The notes under the pieces are model-generated. The model did no database searches. It was not told the DNA's origin and saw only the letters and a list, made by a program, of their open reading frames with translations. The position numbers and the translations under genes are program-made. Shown one piece after another: positions 17,829 to 26,889 of a stretch of 64,000 bases of DNA (position 1 is the first letter of the stretch; each line of letters starts with the position of its first letter). This DNA comes from Novosphingobium aureum (GTDB lineage: Bacteria; Pseudomonadota; Alphaproteobacteria; Sphingomonadales; Sphingomonadaceae), in the NCBI RefSeq assembly GCF_015865035.1, contig NZ_JADZGI010000001.1:930001-994000 (forward strand), given 5' to 3'.

Positions 17829-19544
17829 ATGTCGCACGAAGAAGATGGCGCCACGACGCCTTCGCCAGCTCTCCACAATACGGCCAGCGCGCTTGACGAG
17901 GGCAGCCCCGCGAGCCCGCAGCGCCGCAGGGTCCTGACCGGCCTGATGGCGAGCGCAGGCGCCGCGGTCGTCGCCCCGACGATCGCATCGGGCCAGGCCG
18001 AGGCACGCAGCCGCCCCCGCGCGCCGCGCGCGGTGAGCGACGCGCAGCTCGCCGCCATGATCGACACGGTGGTCGTGATCTTCGCGGAGAACCGCAGCTT
18101 CAACAATCTCTTCGGCGACTTTCCCGGTCTCGAGCAGCCGCTCGCCGCGGTCTCGCCCGAGCGCGCCCGCCAGCGCGACCGCGACGGCAGCATTCTGGCG
18201 CAGCTCCCCCCGGTCTGGGACGGGGTAGTGCCGGACGAACAGGTGGTCGAGCATCGCAGGTTCAAGATCGGACAGGACGACATCGCCCCGCTCGCCAATG
18301 CGCCCTTCGCGCTGGCGACGCCCGAGGGCGATCCGCTGCCGCATGGCCTCGTCACGCGCGACCTGATCCATGCCTTCTACAACAACCAGCTGCAGATCAA
18401 CGGCGGGGCGAACGACGGTTTCGTCGCCTGGGGCGACAGCGGCGCGCTGACCATGGGGCACTATGCCGACAATGCGGCAAACCTGCGGCTGTGGCAGATC
18501 GCGCGCGAGTTCACGCTGTGCGACAACTTCTTCATGGGCGCCTTCGGTGGCTCGTTCCTCAACCACCAGTACCTGATCGCCGCACGCCCGCCGTTCTATC
18601 CCGAGGCCGACAAGAGCCCGGCGAAGGGGCGCATCGTCCAGCTAGAGGGCGACGATCCCAAGGGCATCGTGCCCAGGCAGACCGCACAGTCGGCCAAGAG
18701 CGCGATGGACGGGCCGGTACGCTTCGTTCCCGACTCGCTCTCGCCCGACTTCTACGCGGTCAACACCATGCTGCCGCCCTATGCACCGACCTATCAGCTC
18801 GACCCCGAGCGTCCGGGCTATTCCGACTGGTCGTACGCGCGCACGCTCGTCCCGCAGGAGCACGAGACCATCGGCGACGTGCTGAGCGAGGCGGGGATCG
18901 ACTGGGCCTGGTATGCGGGCGGCTGGGACATGGCGCTGCACGGCCAGCTCAACTCGCAGGACTTCCCTTCGCGGCCCAACTTCCAGCCACACCACCAGCC
19001 GTTCAACTACTACGTCCAGTTCGGGCCCGAAAAGCCCGCGCGTGCGCAGCACCTGCGCGACGGCGGCACCGGCGAGACCGCCCGCACCAACAAGTTCCTC
19101 GCGGACGTCGCGGCGGGCCGGCTGCCGCCGGTCAGCTACTACAAGCCGCAGGGCAACCTCAACATGCACGCGGGCTACTCGGACGTCGATGCCGGTGACC
19201 GCCACATCGCGGGCGTCATCGAGGCGCTGCGCAAGTCGCCGCAGTGGGACAGGATGCTGGTCGTCGTTACCTTCGACGAGAACGGCGGCTGGTGGGACCA
19301 CGTCGCCCCGCCCAAGGGCGACCGCTGGGGACCGGGCACGCGCGTGCCCGCGCTCGTCGTCAGCCCCCATGCGCGCAAGGGCGAGGTCGATCACACGATC
19401 TACGACACCGGCTCGATCGCGCGCTTCATCACCCGCCGCTTCGGCCTTCGCAAGCTGCCCGGGCTCGCCGAGCGCGAGGCGGCGATGATTGCCGCGGGCG
19501 GCCCGCCGCCGGGCGACCTGACCGGCGCGCTGCGCTTCGACTGA
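17829..19544 (+). CDS. Tat-exported phosphoesterase (acid phosphatase/phospholipase C family)
   Basis: A 571-residue protein of the PF04185 phosphoesterase family, which includes AcpA acid phosphatases and nonspecific phospholipases C. A twin-arginine signal is present near residues 30-60 (RRRVLTGLMASAGAAVVAP). The metal/active-site block VVVIFAENRSFNNLFGDFPG is near residue 80. Later conserved elements are GGSFLNHQYLIAA, NMHAGYSDVDAGDRH and TFDENGGWWDHV. The start is ATG 17829. No Pho-box-like repeat was found in front of it. The substrate cannot be decided from sequence. Confidence 0.88.
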   Translation: MSHEEDGATTPSPALHNTASALDEGSPASPQRRRVLTGLMASAGAAVVAPTIASGQAEARSRPRAPRAVSDAQLAAMIDTVVVIFAENRSFNNLFGDFPGLEQPLAAVSPERARQRDRDGSILAQLPPVWDGVVPDEQVVEHRRFKIGQDDIAPLANAPFALATPEGDPLPHGLVTRDLIHAFYNNQLQINGGANDGFVAWGDSGALTMGHYADNAANLRLWQIAREFTLCDNFFMGAFGGSFLNHQYLIAARPPFYPEADKSPAKGRIVQLEGDDPKGIVPRQTAQSAKSAMDGPVRFVPDSLSPDFYAVNTMLPPYAPTYQLDPERPGYSDWSYARTLVPQEHETIGDVLSEAGIDWAWYAGGWDMALHGQLNSQDFPSRPNFQPHHQPFNYYVQFGPEKPARAQHLRDGGTGETARTNKFLADVAAGRLPPVSYYKPQGNLNMHAGYSDVDAGDRHIAGVIEALRKSPQWDRMLVVVTFDENGGWWDHVAPPKGDRWGPGTRVPALVVSPHARKGEVDHTIYDTGSIARFITRRFGLRKLPGLAEREAAMIAAGGPPPGDLTGALRFD

Positions 19545-19588
19545 GGTGCCCGCCGGGCTGGTCAGGTGGCTATCGCTGACCCTCGTGC

Positions 19589-19999
19589 CTAGCGGGGGCG
19601 TGCACCGGCCTCGAGGATCGGCAGGCCGCCTTCGGTCGGCACGTAGATAATCTGGCCCTTCGATTCCTCGAGGTTCTGGATGTAGAGGTAACGCAGGTAG
19701 CCTTCCGGACCGCCGAGGCTGTCGGCGACGATGCGGTTGGCTGCCGCGAGCCCCTTGGCGCGCTCGACTTCGGCCTTGGCCTTGAGCTTGGCGCTGTCGA
19801 GCGCGGCCTGCGCTTCGAGCACCGCGATGCGCCGGTTCTGCGTCGCCTGCGCGAGCTGCGCCTCGCCCGCGACCTGCGCGTTCCACACCCGCAGCGAATT
19901 GTAGGCCGCGCACGAGCCCAGGCCGCCGCCCACGACCACCACGAGCAACAGGAAAAGCGCGAGCCCGATCTTGATCAGGCTGTCGGACGTACGGTTCAT
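19589..19999 (-). CDS. Small membrane-anchored coiled-coil protein
   Basis: A 136-residue protein with one N-terminal transmembrane segment (about residues 11-30, rich in Val/Leu/Gly) and then an Ala/Glu/Lys/Gln-rich helix (about 40-90) like the C-terminal helix of SPFH/prohibitin proteins (AEAQ..ERAKG.AANRIVADSLG). The SPFH head domain is absent, so it is either a diverged remnant or a distinct small family. The start at 19999 (MNRTSDS) follows a GGGGGACAAG ribosome site; a Met five codons upstream is less likely. Confidence 0.65.
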   Translation of the reverse strand: MNRTSDSLIKIGLALFLLLVVVVGGGLGSCAAYNSLRVWNAQVAGEAQLAQATQNRRIAVLEAQAALDSAKLKAKAEVERAKGLAAANRIVADSLGGPEGYLRYLYIQNLEESKGQIIYVPTEGGLPILEAGARPR

Positions 20000-20178
20000 T
20001 GACTTGTCCCCCAAGGATTTCGTCGTTTCATCCTAATGGCTTGGCGGGGGCGGGCAAGCATATCCGGACAGGTGCTCCGGGCCGGGTGCAAGGAAGGGCA
20101 CACGGAAGGGGGCGCAGGGCAGGGGGGATGACAGGCGCAGGGCAGGCTCCCATATCGGGTGCCAAGGAGAAGCATTCC

Positions 20179-20598
20179 ATGACCGACAAGCTCAACCTGA
20201 CCGAAGCCGAGTGGCGCGAGCGCCTGACCCCCGAGCAGTACCATATCCTGCGCGAGGCGGGCACCGAGCGGGCCTTTACCGGCAAGTACGAGCAGAACAA
20301 GCAGTCCGGCCTCTATACCTGCGCGGCCTGCGGCGCGCCGCTGTTCGAATCGGAGACCAAGTACAACTCGGGCTCGGGCTGGCCGAGCTACACCGCTCCC
20401 GTCAGCGAGGGTGCGGTCGACGAGCACCGCGACATGTCGCACGGCATGATCCGGACCGAGGTGACCTGCGCGCGCTGCGACAGCCATCTGGGGCACATGT
20501 TCCCCGACGGCCCCGGACCGACGGGGCTGCGCTACTGCATCAATTCCGCCTCGCTCGAGTTCGAGCCCGAGGAGGGCAACGAGAGCTCGGGCGGCTGA
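20179..20598 (+). CDS. msrB: Peptide-methionine (R)-S-oxide reductase
   Basis: A 139-residue MsrB, which repairs the R epimer of methionine sulfoxide. Two zinc CxxC pairs are visible (CAACG near residue 46 and CARC near 96). The substrate-binding GSGWPSY follows, and the catalytic Cys is in the RYCIN motif near residue 118. The start ATG 20179 has an AAGGAGA ribosome site. The long upstream in-frame extension is not coding. A perfect hairpin follows the stop. Confidence 0.97.
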   Translation: MTDKLNLTEAEWRERLTPEQYHILREAGTERAFTGKYEQNKQSGLYTCAACGAPLFESETKYNSGSGWPSYTAPVSEGAVDEHRDMSHGMIRTEVTCARCDSHLGHMFPDGPGPTGLRYCINSASLEFEPEEGNESSGG

Positions 20599-20606
20599 GG
20601 CTTGCA

Positions 20607-20641
20607 GCGACGGCCTTTCGCAATCTGCCAAAGGCCGTCGC
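20607..20641 (+). terminator. Hairpin after msrB
   Basis: A perfect 12-bp stem, GCGACGGCCTTT with AAAGGCCGTCGC, around CGCAATCTGCC. There is no long U-tract, only AATTC. Confidence 0.55.
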
Positions 20642-20742
20642 AATTCGACGGGTGCCTGTTAACGGCGGGTTACAAATCGCCATGCAAGGTGTAGAGCCTT
20701 GAGGGGACATCGTTGTCCGCAAGAGGGATCTGCACCTAGGAT

Positions 20743-22971
20743 ATGGCCAAGAATTCCGGCCGGCGCCGCAAGTCGGGCGCATCTTCACCCCGCAAATCGT
20801 CGAAGAAGCCGCTCTGGCGCCGGGTGATCACCGCGGCGCTGGTGTGGGGCATCGCGCTCGCCGTGCTCGGAGCCGTGTTCCTCGGGACCGCGGTGTTCTT
20901 CACCTTGCGCGAACTGCCCAGCTTCACCGCGCTCAAGTCGAGCCAGAACGGGCAGATGATCGTGGTGCGCGCCAACGACGGCAGCGAACTCGTCTCGCTC
21001 GGGCCGAGCTATGGCAAATGGCTGAGCGCGGCCGAAATTCCGCAGATCATGAAGGATGCGATGGTCTCCGTCGAGGACCGCCGCTTCTACCAGCATCCCG
21101 GCGTCGATCCGCTTGGTCTCGCCCGTGCGGTCTGGGTCTCGGCGGTCACCGGCGACGGGGCCAAGGCGACCTCGACGATCACGCAGCAGCTCGCGCGCAA
21201 CGTGTTCCTCAACAACAGCCGCTCGTTCACCCGCAAGGCGCGCGAGGGCATTCTCGCGCTCGCGCTCGAGCGCAAGTTCTCGAAGGACCAGATCCTCGAG
21301 CTCTATCTCAACAAGGTCTATTTCGGCGGCGGCGCCTACGGGATCGACGCGGCCAGCCGCAAGTTCTTCGGCCACCCCGCGACCACGCTCTCGACCGGCG
21401 AGGCGGCGATCATAGCGGGCCTCGTCAAGGCGCCCTCGAACTACTCGCCCACCGCCGACGTGCAGGCCTCGATCGACCGTGGCAACGTGGTACTCGGGCT
21501 GATGGCCAAGAACGGTGCGATCACGCAGGGCGAGGCCAATGCGACCAATCTCGACGAGGTCGAGATCGCCGCGCAGGAAGGCCAGAACTCGGTGCGCTAC
21601 TTCACCGACTGGGCACTGCCCCAGCTCGACATGCTGCTGCCCGAGACGAGCGAGCCCATCGAGGTGTGGACCACGCTCGACCCGGCGATGCAGAAGGCGG
21701 CCACCGCCTCGATCGACGGCAACGTGCCCAAGGGTACGCAGGGCGCGTTGGTCAGCCTCGACCGCGACGGCGCCGTGCTCGCGCTCGTGGGCGGCACCGA
21801 CTACGTCAATTCGAACTACAACCGCGCGACCAGCGCGGTGCGCCAGCCGGGTTCGGCATGGAAGCTGTTCGTCTACATGGCAGCGCTCGAGGCCGGGTAC
21901 ACCCCCGATGACGGCGTGGTCGACGAGCCGGTGACGATCGACGGCTGGAGCCCGCAGAACGCGGGGCGCAACTATGCCGGGCAGATCGATATCCGCACAG
22001 CCTTCGCCTATTCGAAGAACACCATTGCCGCCAAGCTGGGTCAGGAAGTGGGCTTCGGCACGGTCGCCAGCATGGCGCGCCGCTTCGGCATCACCACGCC
22101 CATCGACACCAATCCCTCGATGGTTCTGGGCACCTCGGAAGTGCGCCTGATCGACATGACCCGCGCTTTCGCGGCGGTCTCGGCGGGCGGCACCTCGGTC
22201 GAGCCCTATGGCATCCGCAAGGTGACGACGACCTCGGGCGAGGTGCTCTACGAGCACAAGTCGGTGCGCGGGCAGGTGCTCGTGCCGCACTATGTCGCGG
22301 CGGGGATCACCGACCTGCTGCAGACCACCGTTGCAACTGGCACAGGCCGCGCCGCACAGATCGGACGGCCGGTCGCGGGCAAGACCGGCACCACCAGTTC
22401 GAACAAGGACGGCTGGTTCCTCGGCTTCTCGAGCGGGATCACCACCGGCGTGTGGATGGGCCGCGACGATGCCAAGCGGGTCGGCGGCCTCTCGGGCGGC
22501 CATGCCCCGGCGCGCGCCTTCTCAGACTACATGAAGGTGGCGGTGAAGAAGCGCCCGGTCGAGGAATTCGACACCGAGCTCAAGCTGCCCGAATGGCAGC
22601 TCGAACCCGACGACGAGTACCTCCAGGGCGATCCCGAGGACTATTACTACGTCGACGAGAACGGCAACATCGTCGAGCCGGGCGCGGGCGCCAATGGCGA
22701 CCAGCCGATCTACGAGGACGGCAGCGTCGGGCCCGGCCCTGGTCCGGGCGCGCCTCCGGTCATGGTCGATCCGGGCACGCCGCCAGCGGCGAACGACGAC
22801 TTCCTCGACCGCGCGACCGGACGGCAGGGCGCACAGTACGACGCGGGACCACAGCGCACGCCGGCGAGTTCGAGCGTGAACGTCGTGCGGCCCCAGTCGC
22901 AGGCCCCGCAGCGCCAGCAGAGCGGGGCGCCGCAGTCGATCTTGCCGCAGCAGCAGCGCCAGCCGCAGTAA
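20743..22971 (+). CDS. Bifunctional penicillin-binding protein 1 family (glycosyltransferase/transpeptidase)
   Basis: A 742-residue class A penicillin-binding protein that polymerises and cross-links peptidoglycan. A basic N-terminus is followed by one membrane anchor (about 30-52). The GT51 domain shows SVEDRRFYQHPGVDPLGLARA and STITQQLARNVFL. The transpeptidase domain has the catalytic S371-A-W-K374, SKN at 424-426 and KTGT from K547. The C-terminus from about 610 is acidic, then Pro/Gln-rich and probably disordered. A 15-bp direct duplication spans the stop codon. It resembles the PBP1A/PbpC-like branch; the exact paralogue is uncertain. Confidence 0.93.
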   Translation: MAKNSGRRRKSGASSPRKSSKKPLWRRVITAALVWGIALAVLGAVFLGTAVFFTLRELPSFTALKSSQNGQMIVVRANDGSELVSLGPSYGKWLSAAEIPQIMKDAMVSVEDRRFYQHPGVDPLGLARAVWVSAVTGDGAKATSTITQQLARNVFLNNSRSFTRKAREGILALALERKFSKDQILELYLNKVYFGGGAYGIDAASRKFFGHPATTLSTGEAAIIAGLVKAPSNYSPTADVQASIDRGNVVLGLMAKNGAITQGEANATNLDEVEIAAQEGQNSVRYFTDWALPQLDMLLPETSEPIEVWTTLDPAMQKAATASIDGNVPKGTQGALVSLDRDGAVLALVGGTDYVNSNYNRATSAVRQPGSAWKLFVYMAALEAGYTPDDGVVDEPVTIDGWSPQNAGRNYAGQIDIRTAFAYSKNTIAAKLGQEVGFGTVASMARRFGITTPIDTNPSMVLGTSEVRLIDMTRAFAAVSAGGTSVEPYGIRKVTTTSGEVLYEHKSVRGQVLVPHYVAAGITDLLQTTVATGTGRAAQIGRPVAGKTGTTSSNKDGWFLGFSSGITTGVWMGRDDAKRVGGLSGGHAPARAFSDYMKVAVKKRPVEEFDTELKLPEWQLEPDDEYLQGDPEDYYYVDENGNIVEPGAGANGDQPIYEDGSVGPGPGPGAPPVMVDPGTPPAANDDFLDRATGRQGAQYDAGPQRTPASSSVNVVRPQSQAPQRQQSGAPQSILPQQQRQPQ

Positions 22972-22985
22972 CGCCAGCCGCAGTA
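22957..22985 (+). repeat. 15-bp tandem duplication across a stop codon
   Basis: CGCCAGCCGCAGTA occurs twice (22957-22970 and 22972-22985), separated by one A that completes the first TAA. The second copy would supply a TAG in the same frame, so the gene has a backup stop. This looks like a small replication slippage event in the Gln/Pro repeat tail. Confidence 0.7.
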
Positions 22986-23013
22986 GCCTGGGCGGCTATC
23001 GGCACCAATTCAG

Positions 23014-23046
23014 GAAGGGGGCGCGCCGCAAGGCTGCGCCCCTTTC
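23014..23046. terminator. Terminator between convergent pbp and astB
   Basis: AAGGGGGCGC pairs with GCGCCCCTTT around GCCGCAAGGCT, with one bulged G. It lies between two convergent genes. Confidence 0.6.
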
Positions 23047-23051
23047 GCGTA

Positions 23052-24314
23052 TCAGAAGCTCTCGCGGTCGAGTTCGTGCAGGCCGAGCACGGCGCACAGC
23101 GCGGTACGCGCCTCGATGCAGCGGCGCCACAGGTCCGGATCGCCCAGATCCTCGACCGCGATCTCCTCGGGCCAGTAGGCGCGCACGACCGCCTCGATCG
23201 CGTCGAGCTTTTCGGGCGTGGCGATGAAACGGGGATCGACGTGGGCGGGATCGGCGACGACGCGCAGGCGCAGGCAGGCGGGACCACCGCCGTTGGCCAT
23301 CGATTCGCGCAAGTCATGGACGAACAGTTGGCGGATCGGGCCGTTGCCCGCGACGTGGGCTTCGAGCCAGTCCCATACGGCGGGCGTCTCGCGCGCCTCG
23401 CCGGGGAGCACCAGTGCGGTCTCGCCCGAGGGGAGAGTGACCAGCTGCGCGTTGAACAGGTACGAGGCGATGGCGTCGCTCAGGCTGACCGCGCTGGCCG
23501 GGACCTCGACGATCTCGATCTCGGGCACCTTCTCGCGCAGCTGCGCATAGACCGCCTCGCGCTCGGCGAACGCGAGCTCGTGGGTGAGCAGCACGCGCTC
23601 GTTGGCGACGGCGACAACGTCATTGTGAAAGGCACCCGCGGCGATGGCCTCGGCCGACTGCTGCGCGAAGACGGTGCGCGCAGGGTCGAGCCCGTGGATG
23701 CGCGCAATCGCCTCGAAGGCCTCGCGGTGCTGGCGTGCGGGGAAGGGGCCGCCGGTCTCGCCATAGACGAAGACCTCGACACCCGGCTCCGCGTGCGAGA
23801 GGCACAGGCGCATGTGGTTGGCCGCGCCCTCGTCGCCGAAGGGGGGCGGGACCGGCGGGTGGACCGCGAAGTGCGCCTCGTCGGCAAAGGCAAGGCTGAG
23901 CTGGGCCAGGGTCTCGTGCCATTCGTGGCTGCGGTGCGGCATCGTCACAAGGTTGGCGACGGTCAGGTGGCAGCGCGCGTCGGCGCAGTCGGCGGCGGGG
24001 CTGACGGTGGCGGCATTGGCGGCCCACATCGGCGAGGCCGACATGGCATTGGCGCGCAGCGCCTGCGAGGCGGCTTCCATGCTGGTGCCAAGGCGCGCCA
24101 GCCATGCCTCGTCGGGGCGGCGCTGGGGCACGAAGAAGCCCTGCGCCAGCCCCAGCTCGAGGTTGGCGCGCATCTTGGCGAGCCCTTGAAGCGCGGCATC
24201 GCGCGGACGCGAGACCTTGCCCAGGTTCTTCGCCGAGGCGAGATTGCCGAGACTGAGCCCTGCGTAGTTGTGGCTGGGGCCGACGATGCCGTCGAAGTTG
24301 ATTTCGGTGATCAT
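23052..24314 (-). CDS. astB: N-succinylarginine dihydrolase
   Basis: A 420-residue enzyme of the arginine succinyltransferase pathway, converting N2-succinylarginine to N2-succinylornithine with loss of CO2 and two ammonia. The N-terminal NFDGIVGPSHNYAGLSLGN block is diagnostic. The catalytic His lies in AGAFHNDVVAVAN and the nucleophilic Cys in NGGGPACLRLRVV. It starts at ATG 24314, 12 bp after astA ends, in an operon with astA and an M20 hydrolase. Confidence 0.97.
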   Translation of the reverse strand: MITEINFDGIVGPSHNYAGLSLGNLASAKNLGKVSRPRDAALQGLAKMRANLELGLAQGFFVPQRRPDEAWLARLGTSMEAASQALRANAMSASPMWAANAATVSPAADCADARCHLTVANLVTMPHRSHEWHETLAQLSLAFADEAHFAVHPPVPPPFGDEGAANHMRLCLSHAEPGVEVFVYGETGGPFPARQHREAFEAIARIHGLDPARTVFAQQSAEAIAAGAFHNDVVAVANERVLLTHELAFAEREAVYAQLREKVPEIEIVEVPASAVSLSDAIASYLFNAQLVTLPSGETALVLPGEARETPAVWDWLEAHVAGNGPIRQLFVHDLRESMANGGGPACLRLRVVADPAHVDPRFIATPEKLDAIEAVVRAYWPEEIAVEDLGDPDLWRRCIEARTALCAVLGLHELDRESF

Positions 24315-24326
24315 TGCGGGGGTTCC

Positions 24327-25349
24327 TCAGGCAGGCGCGCAGGTCAGCGCATCGCCGGTTCCGACGCCGAGCAGCGCGGCGGCTTCCTCGTCGATGGTGA
24401 CGGAGCCGTCCGCGTTCTCGACAAGGCGGGCCTGACAGGCGCGGAAATCGGCGAGGCGGCCATGCGAGACGATGTGCGTCGGCGTGCCTTCCTGATCGGC
24501 GGTGAGCGCCGAGATTGTCAGCTCGCGCGCCTGTCGGATGGTGCGGATGCGGTCGGTGTCCGCGATCATGGTCGGGCCGCCGTCGAAGATGTCGACATAC
24601 TTCTGGTAGGAGAAGCCCTCATCCTCGAGCATGCGCATCGCCGGACGGCCGGAATAGTGCGGCTGGCCCATGACCTGACGCGCCGCGTCGGACAGCAGCG
24701 CGGTATAGATCGGGTGCTTGGGCATGAGGTCGGCGATGAACTGGTTGCCGTGGCGCGCGTTGAACTCGTCCGCCTCGTGGAACGACATGTCGAAAAAGCG
24801 CCCGGCCAGCCCGTCCCAGAACGGCGAATTGCCCGCATCGTCGATCGCGCCGCGCAGTTCGGCCAGCATCTTGGGACCGAAGCGGGGGCGGTGGCCGTGG
24901 ACGAAGAGGTAGCGCGAGCGCGCGAGCAGCTTGCCCACGCCTGCCGAACGCTCGTTCGCGTCGAGATAGAGCCCGCCGACCTCGCTCGAACCGTCGAGAT
25001 CGGTGCTCAGCGTCAGCATCTCGGCGCGGAAGGTGCGGCCCAGTTCCTCGCTGTGCTGGGTGATGTGGCCGAGACGATAGGAATAGAACGGCCAGCGCGT
25101 GCCGACCTGCGAGAAGATCTGGCAGGTACCCGCGATGCGGCCCGTCGCGGTGTTCTCGAGGATGAAGACGAACAGGTCGTCGGCGATGCTCTCCTCGTCG
25201 CGCCCGAAGCAGGTCGCGGTGCGTTCGAGCTTGGCTTTGAGCGTCGGGCGGTCGGGCGGCAGGTTGGTGAAGCCGCCGCCGGTCCCCTTGGCCATGCGGT
25301 AGAGGGCGTCGAGGTCTTCCTCGCGGGCGGCGCGCAGTACGAATGTCAT
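24327..25349 (-). CDS. astA: Arginine N-succinyltransferase
   Basis: A 340-residue acyl-CoA transferase that makes N2-succinylarginine from arginine and succinyl-CoA, the first step of the AST catabolic pathway. Family features include the N-terminal FVLRAAREEDLDALYRMA, GGGFTNLPPD, GLYLDANERSAGVGKLLARSRYLF and the downstream GRFFDMSFHEAD and HYSGRPAMRMLEDEGF blocks. It is a single-type subunit, without separate AstAI and AstAII genes. It starts 4 bp after the M20 gene ends. Confidence 0.97.
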   Translation of the reverse strand: MTFVLRAAREEDLDALYRMAKGTGGGFTNLPPDRPTLKAKLERTATCFGRDEESIADDLFVFILENTATGRIAGTCQIFSQVGTRWPFYSYRLGHITQHSEELGRTFRAEMLTLSTDLDGSSEVGGLYLDANERSAGVGKLLARSRYLFVHGHRPRFGPKMLAELRGAIDDAGNSPFWDGLAGRFFDMSFHEADEFNARHGNQFIADLMPKHPIYTALLSDAARQVMGQPHYSGRPAMRMLEDEGFSYQKYVDIFDGGPTMIADTDRIRTIRQARELTISALTADQEGTPTHIVSHGRLADFRACQARLVENADGSVTIDEEAAALLGVGTGDALTCAPA

Positions 25350-25353
25350 GGGC

Positions 25354-26565
25354 TCAGTCCTGCAGTGCGAGGCCGTGCCTGTCCAGCCGGTGCAGCACCA
25401 GCGCGGTCAGGCGCGCGCGCGCGTCGAGCGAATCGGCGAGCAGGAACTCGTCGGGGGAGTGGATCGCACCGCCGAGCGCACCCATCGTGTCGAGCACCGG
25501 CACGCCGCAGGCAGCGATGTTGTTGCCGTCGCACACCCCTCCGGTGTCGTTCCAGCGCATCGCCTGGCCAAGGTCGCCGGCGGCCTTGCTGACCAGCCCG
25601 TAGAGCGCCTCGGTCTCGGTCGAGATCGGCTTGGGCGGGCGCGAGACGCCGCCGTGGGCGTGGACGGTGACCTCGTGCTCGCGCGCGACCTCGGCGAAGG
25701 CGGCATCGACGAGGCGCTGCGCGCTCTCGGCGAGCTCGGGCGTGCGCGGGCGCATGTTGAAATGGAGGATCGCGAGATCGGGCACGGTGTTGTTGGGCGC
25801 GCCGCCCTCGATGCGTGCCGGGTTCACCGTGAGCCCGTCGCGCACCAGCGCGGCGAGGCGCAGCGCGAGGTCGGATGCGGCGACCAGCGCGTTGCGACCG
25901 TCCTGCGGGTTGCGCCCGGCGTGCGCCGACTTGCCGCGGATCACCACGGCATAGTTGCCCGAACCCGGCCTCGCGCGGGCCATCGAGCCGTCGGGCAGCG
26001 CGGGCTCGTAAGTGAGGGCGGCGAGCTTGCCTTTCGCGAGCTGGGCGATGAGCGCGTTGGAGGAGAGCGAGCCGGTCTCCTCGTCCGCATTGATCATGAC
26101 GTCGTAGCCGAGTGTCGGCGCGCCGCGCTCGTAGGCGAGGAGGCCTTCGAGCATGAGCGAGAGCCCGCCCTTCATGTCGGCGGTGCCGGGTCCGTGAAGG
26201 GTGTTCTCGTCGAGCCAGTCGCAGGTCTGGAAGGGGTGGTCGCTGGCATAGACGGTGTCCATGTGCCCGGTCAGGATGACCCGGCGCGCGGCCTCGGGGC
26301 GCACCGAGACGACGAGGTGGCGACCATGGGGCAGAGCGCGCGGCTTGCCTTCGCCATCAACCTTCTCGACCTTGCCCGGCTCGACCAGCCGGACTTCGCC
26401 GGGCAGCGCGGAAAAGGCGCTGGCGAGCTTGTCGGCCATGGTGGCGAGGCCGTCCAGATTGGCGGTGCCGCTGTTGACCGCGGCCCAGTCGAGCGTGCGC
26501 TCCAGCACCGGCGCGCGCTCCACCGGGGCGAGGAGGTCACGTTCTTCGTGAGTCAATCCGGTCAT
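25354..26565 (-). CDS. M20 family metallohydrolase in the AST operon
   Basis: A 403-residue zinc peptidase/deacylase of the M20 family (ArgE/DapE/carboxypeptidase G2 relatives). Metal and catalytic residues are visible in order: HMDTV, then GTADMKGGL, then DEETGS, a dimerisation-domain SAHAGRNPQDGRNAL, and GGAIHSPDEF near the C-terminus. It is the first gene of an operon with astA and astB, so it may remove a succinyl or acyl group from an arginine-pathway intermediate. It is not AstE, which belongs to another metallopeptidase fold. The substrate is inferred from context only. Confidence 0.85.
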   Translation of the reverse strand: MTGLTHEERDLLAPVERAPVLERTLDWAAVNSGTANLDGLATMADKLASAFSALPGEVRLVEPGKVEKVDGEGKPRALPHGRHLVVSVRPEAARRVILTGHMDTVYASDHPFQTCDWLDENTLHGPGTADMKGGLSLMLEGLLAYERGAPTLGYDVMINADEETGSLSSNALIAQLAKGKLAALTYEPALPDGSMARARPGSGNYAVVIRGKSAHAGRNPQDGRNALVAASDLALRLAALVRDGLTVNPARIEGGAPNNTVPDLAILHFNMRPRTPELAESAQRLVDAAFAEVAREHEVTVHAHGGVSRPPKPISTETEALYGLVSKAAGDLGQAMRWNDTGGVCDGNNIAACGVPVLDTMGALGGAIHSPDEFLLADSLDARARLTALVLHRLDRHGLALQD

Positions 26566-26671
26566 GAAATTTTCGTCCCCTCTCGGCTTCGATTATGGCT
26601 TTTGGGGGTAACGTATGGACCCGGGCAAAGGTTGTCCACTCAGGCCGGTTTTTGCCGGTGGTCCTTCCATC

Positions 26672-26820
26672 CGTCATTCCCGCGCAGGCGGGAATCCAGC
26701 GCGGATCAGGGCGAAGGCTGGACGCGAGAACCTACGCCGGACGCATCAACCGCTCGCGCAACGAGGCTGTGAGATGCGCAGCGTCGCGTCGACTGGATTC
26801 CCGCCTGCGCGGGAATGACG
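26672..26820. repeat. REP-like inverted pair (type 1)
   Basis: CGTCATTCCCGCGCAGGCGGGAATCCAG (first copy at 26672-26699; each arm is itself a palindrome) is repeated in inverted orientation at 26793-26820. About 90 bp of unrelated sequence lies between. This unit is a widespread bacterial extragenic palindrome. It sits in the 324-bp gap between the divergent ppc 3' end and the M20 5' end, where no gene was found. Confidence 0.85.
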
Positions 26821-26889
26821 AGGTAAATGGGGCGAGGGCGATGTGCAGCGCAGTGTCTGCCTGCCGCCCTCGCTTCAGTGGGCGCAGGC

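Noticed and set aside
22452..25592. A 1046-residue plus-strand frame over pbp and the ast genes
   Set aside because: It crosses the pbp stop region and runs antisense to astB and astA, which have clear motifs.
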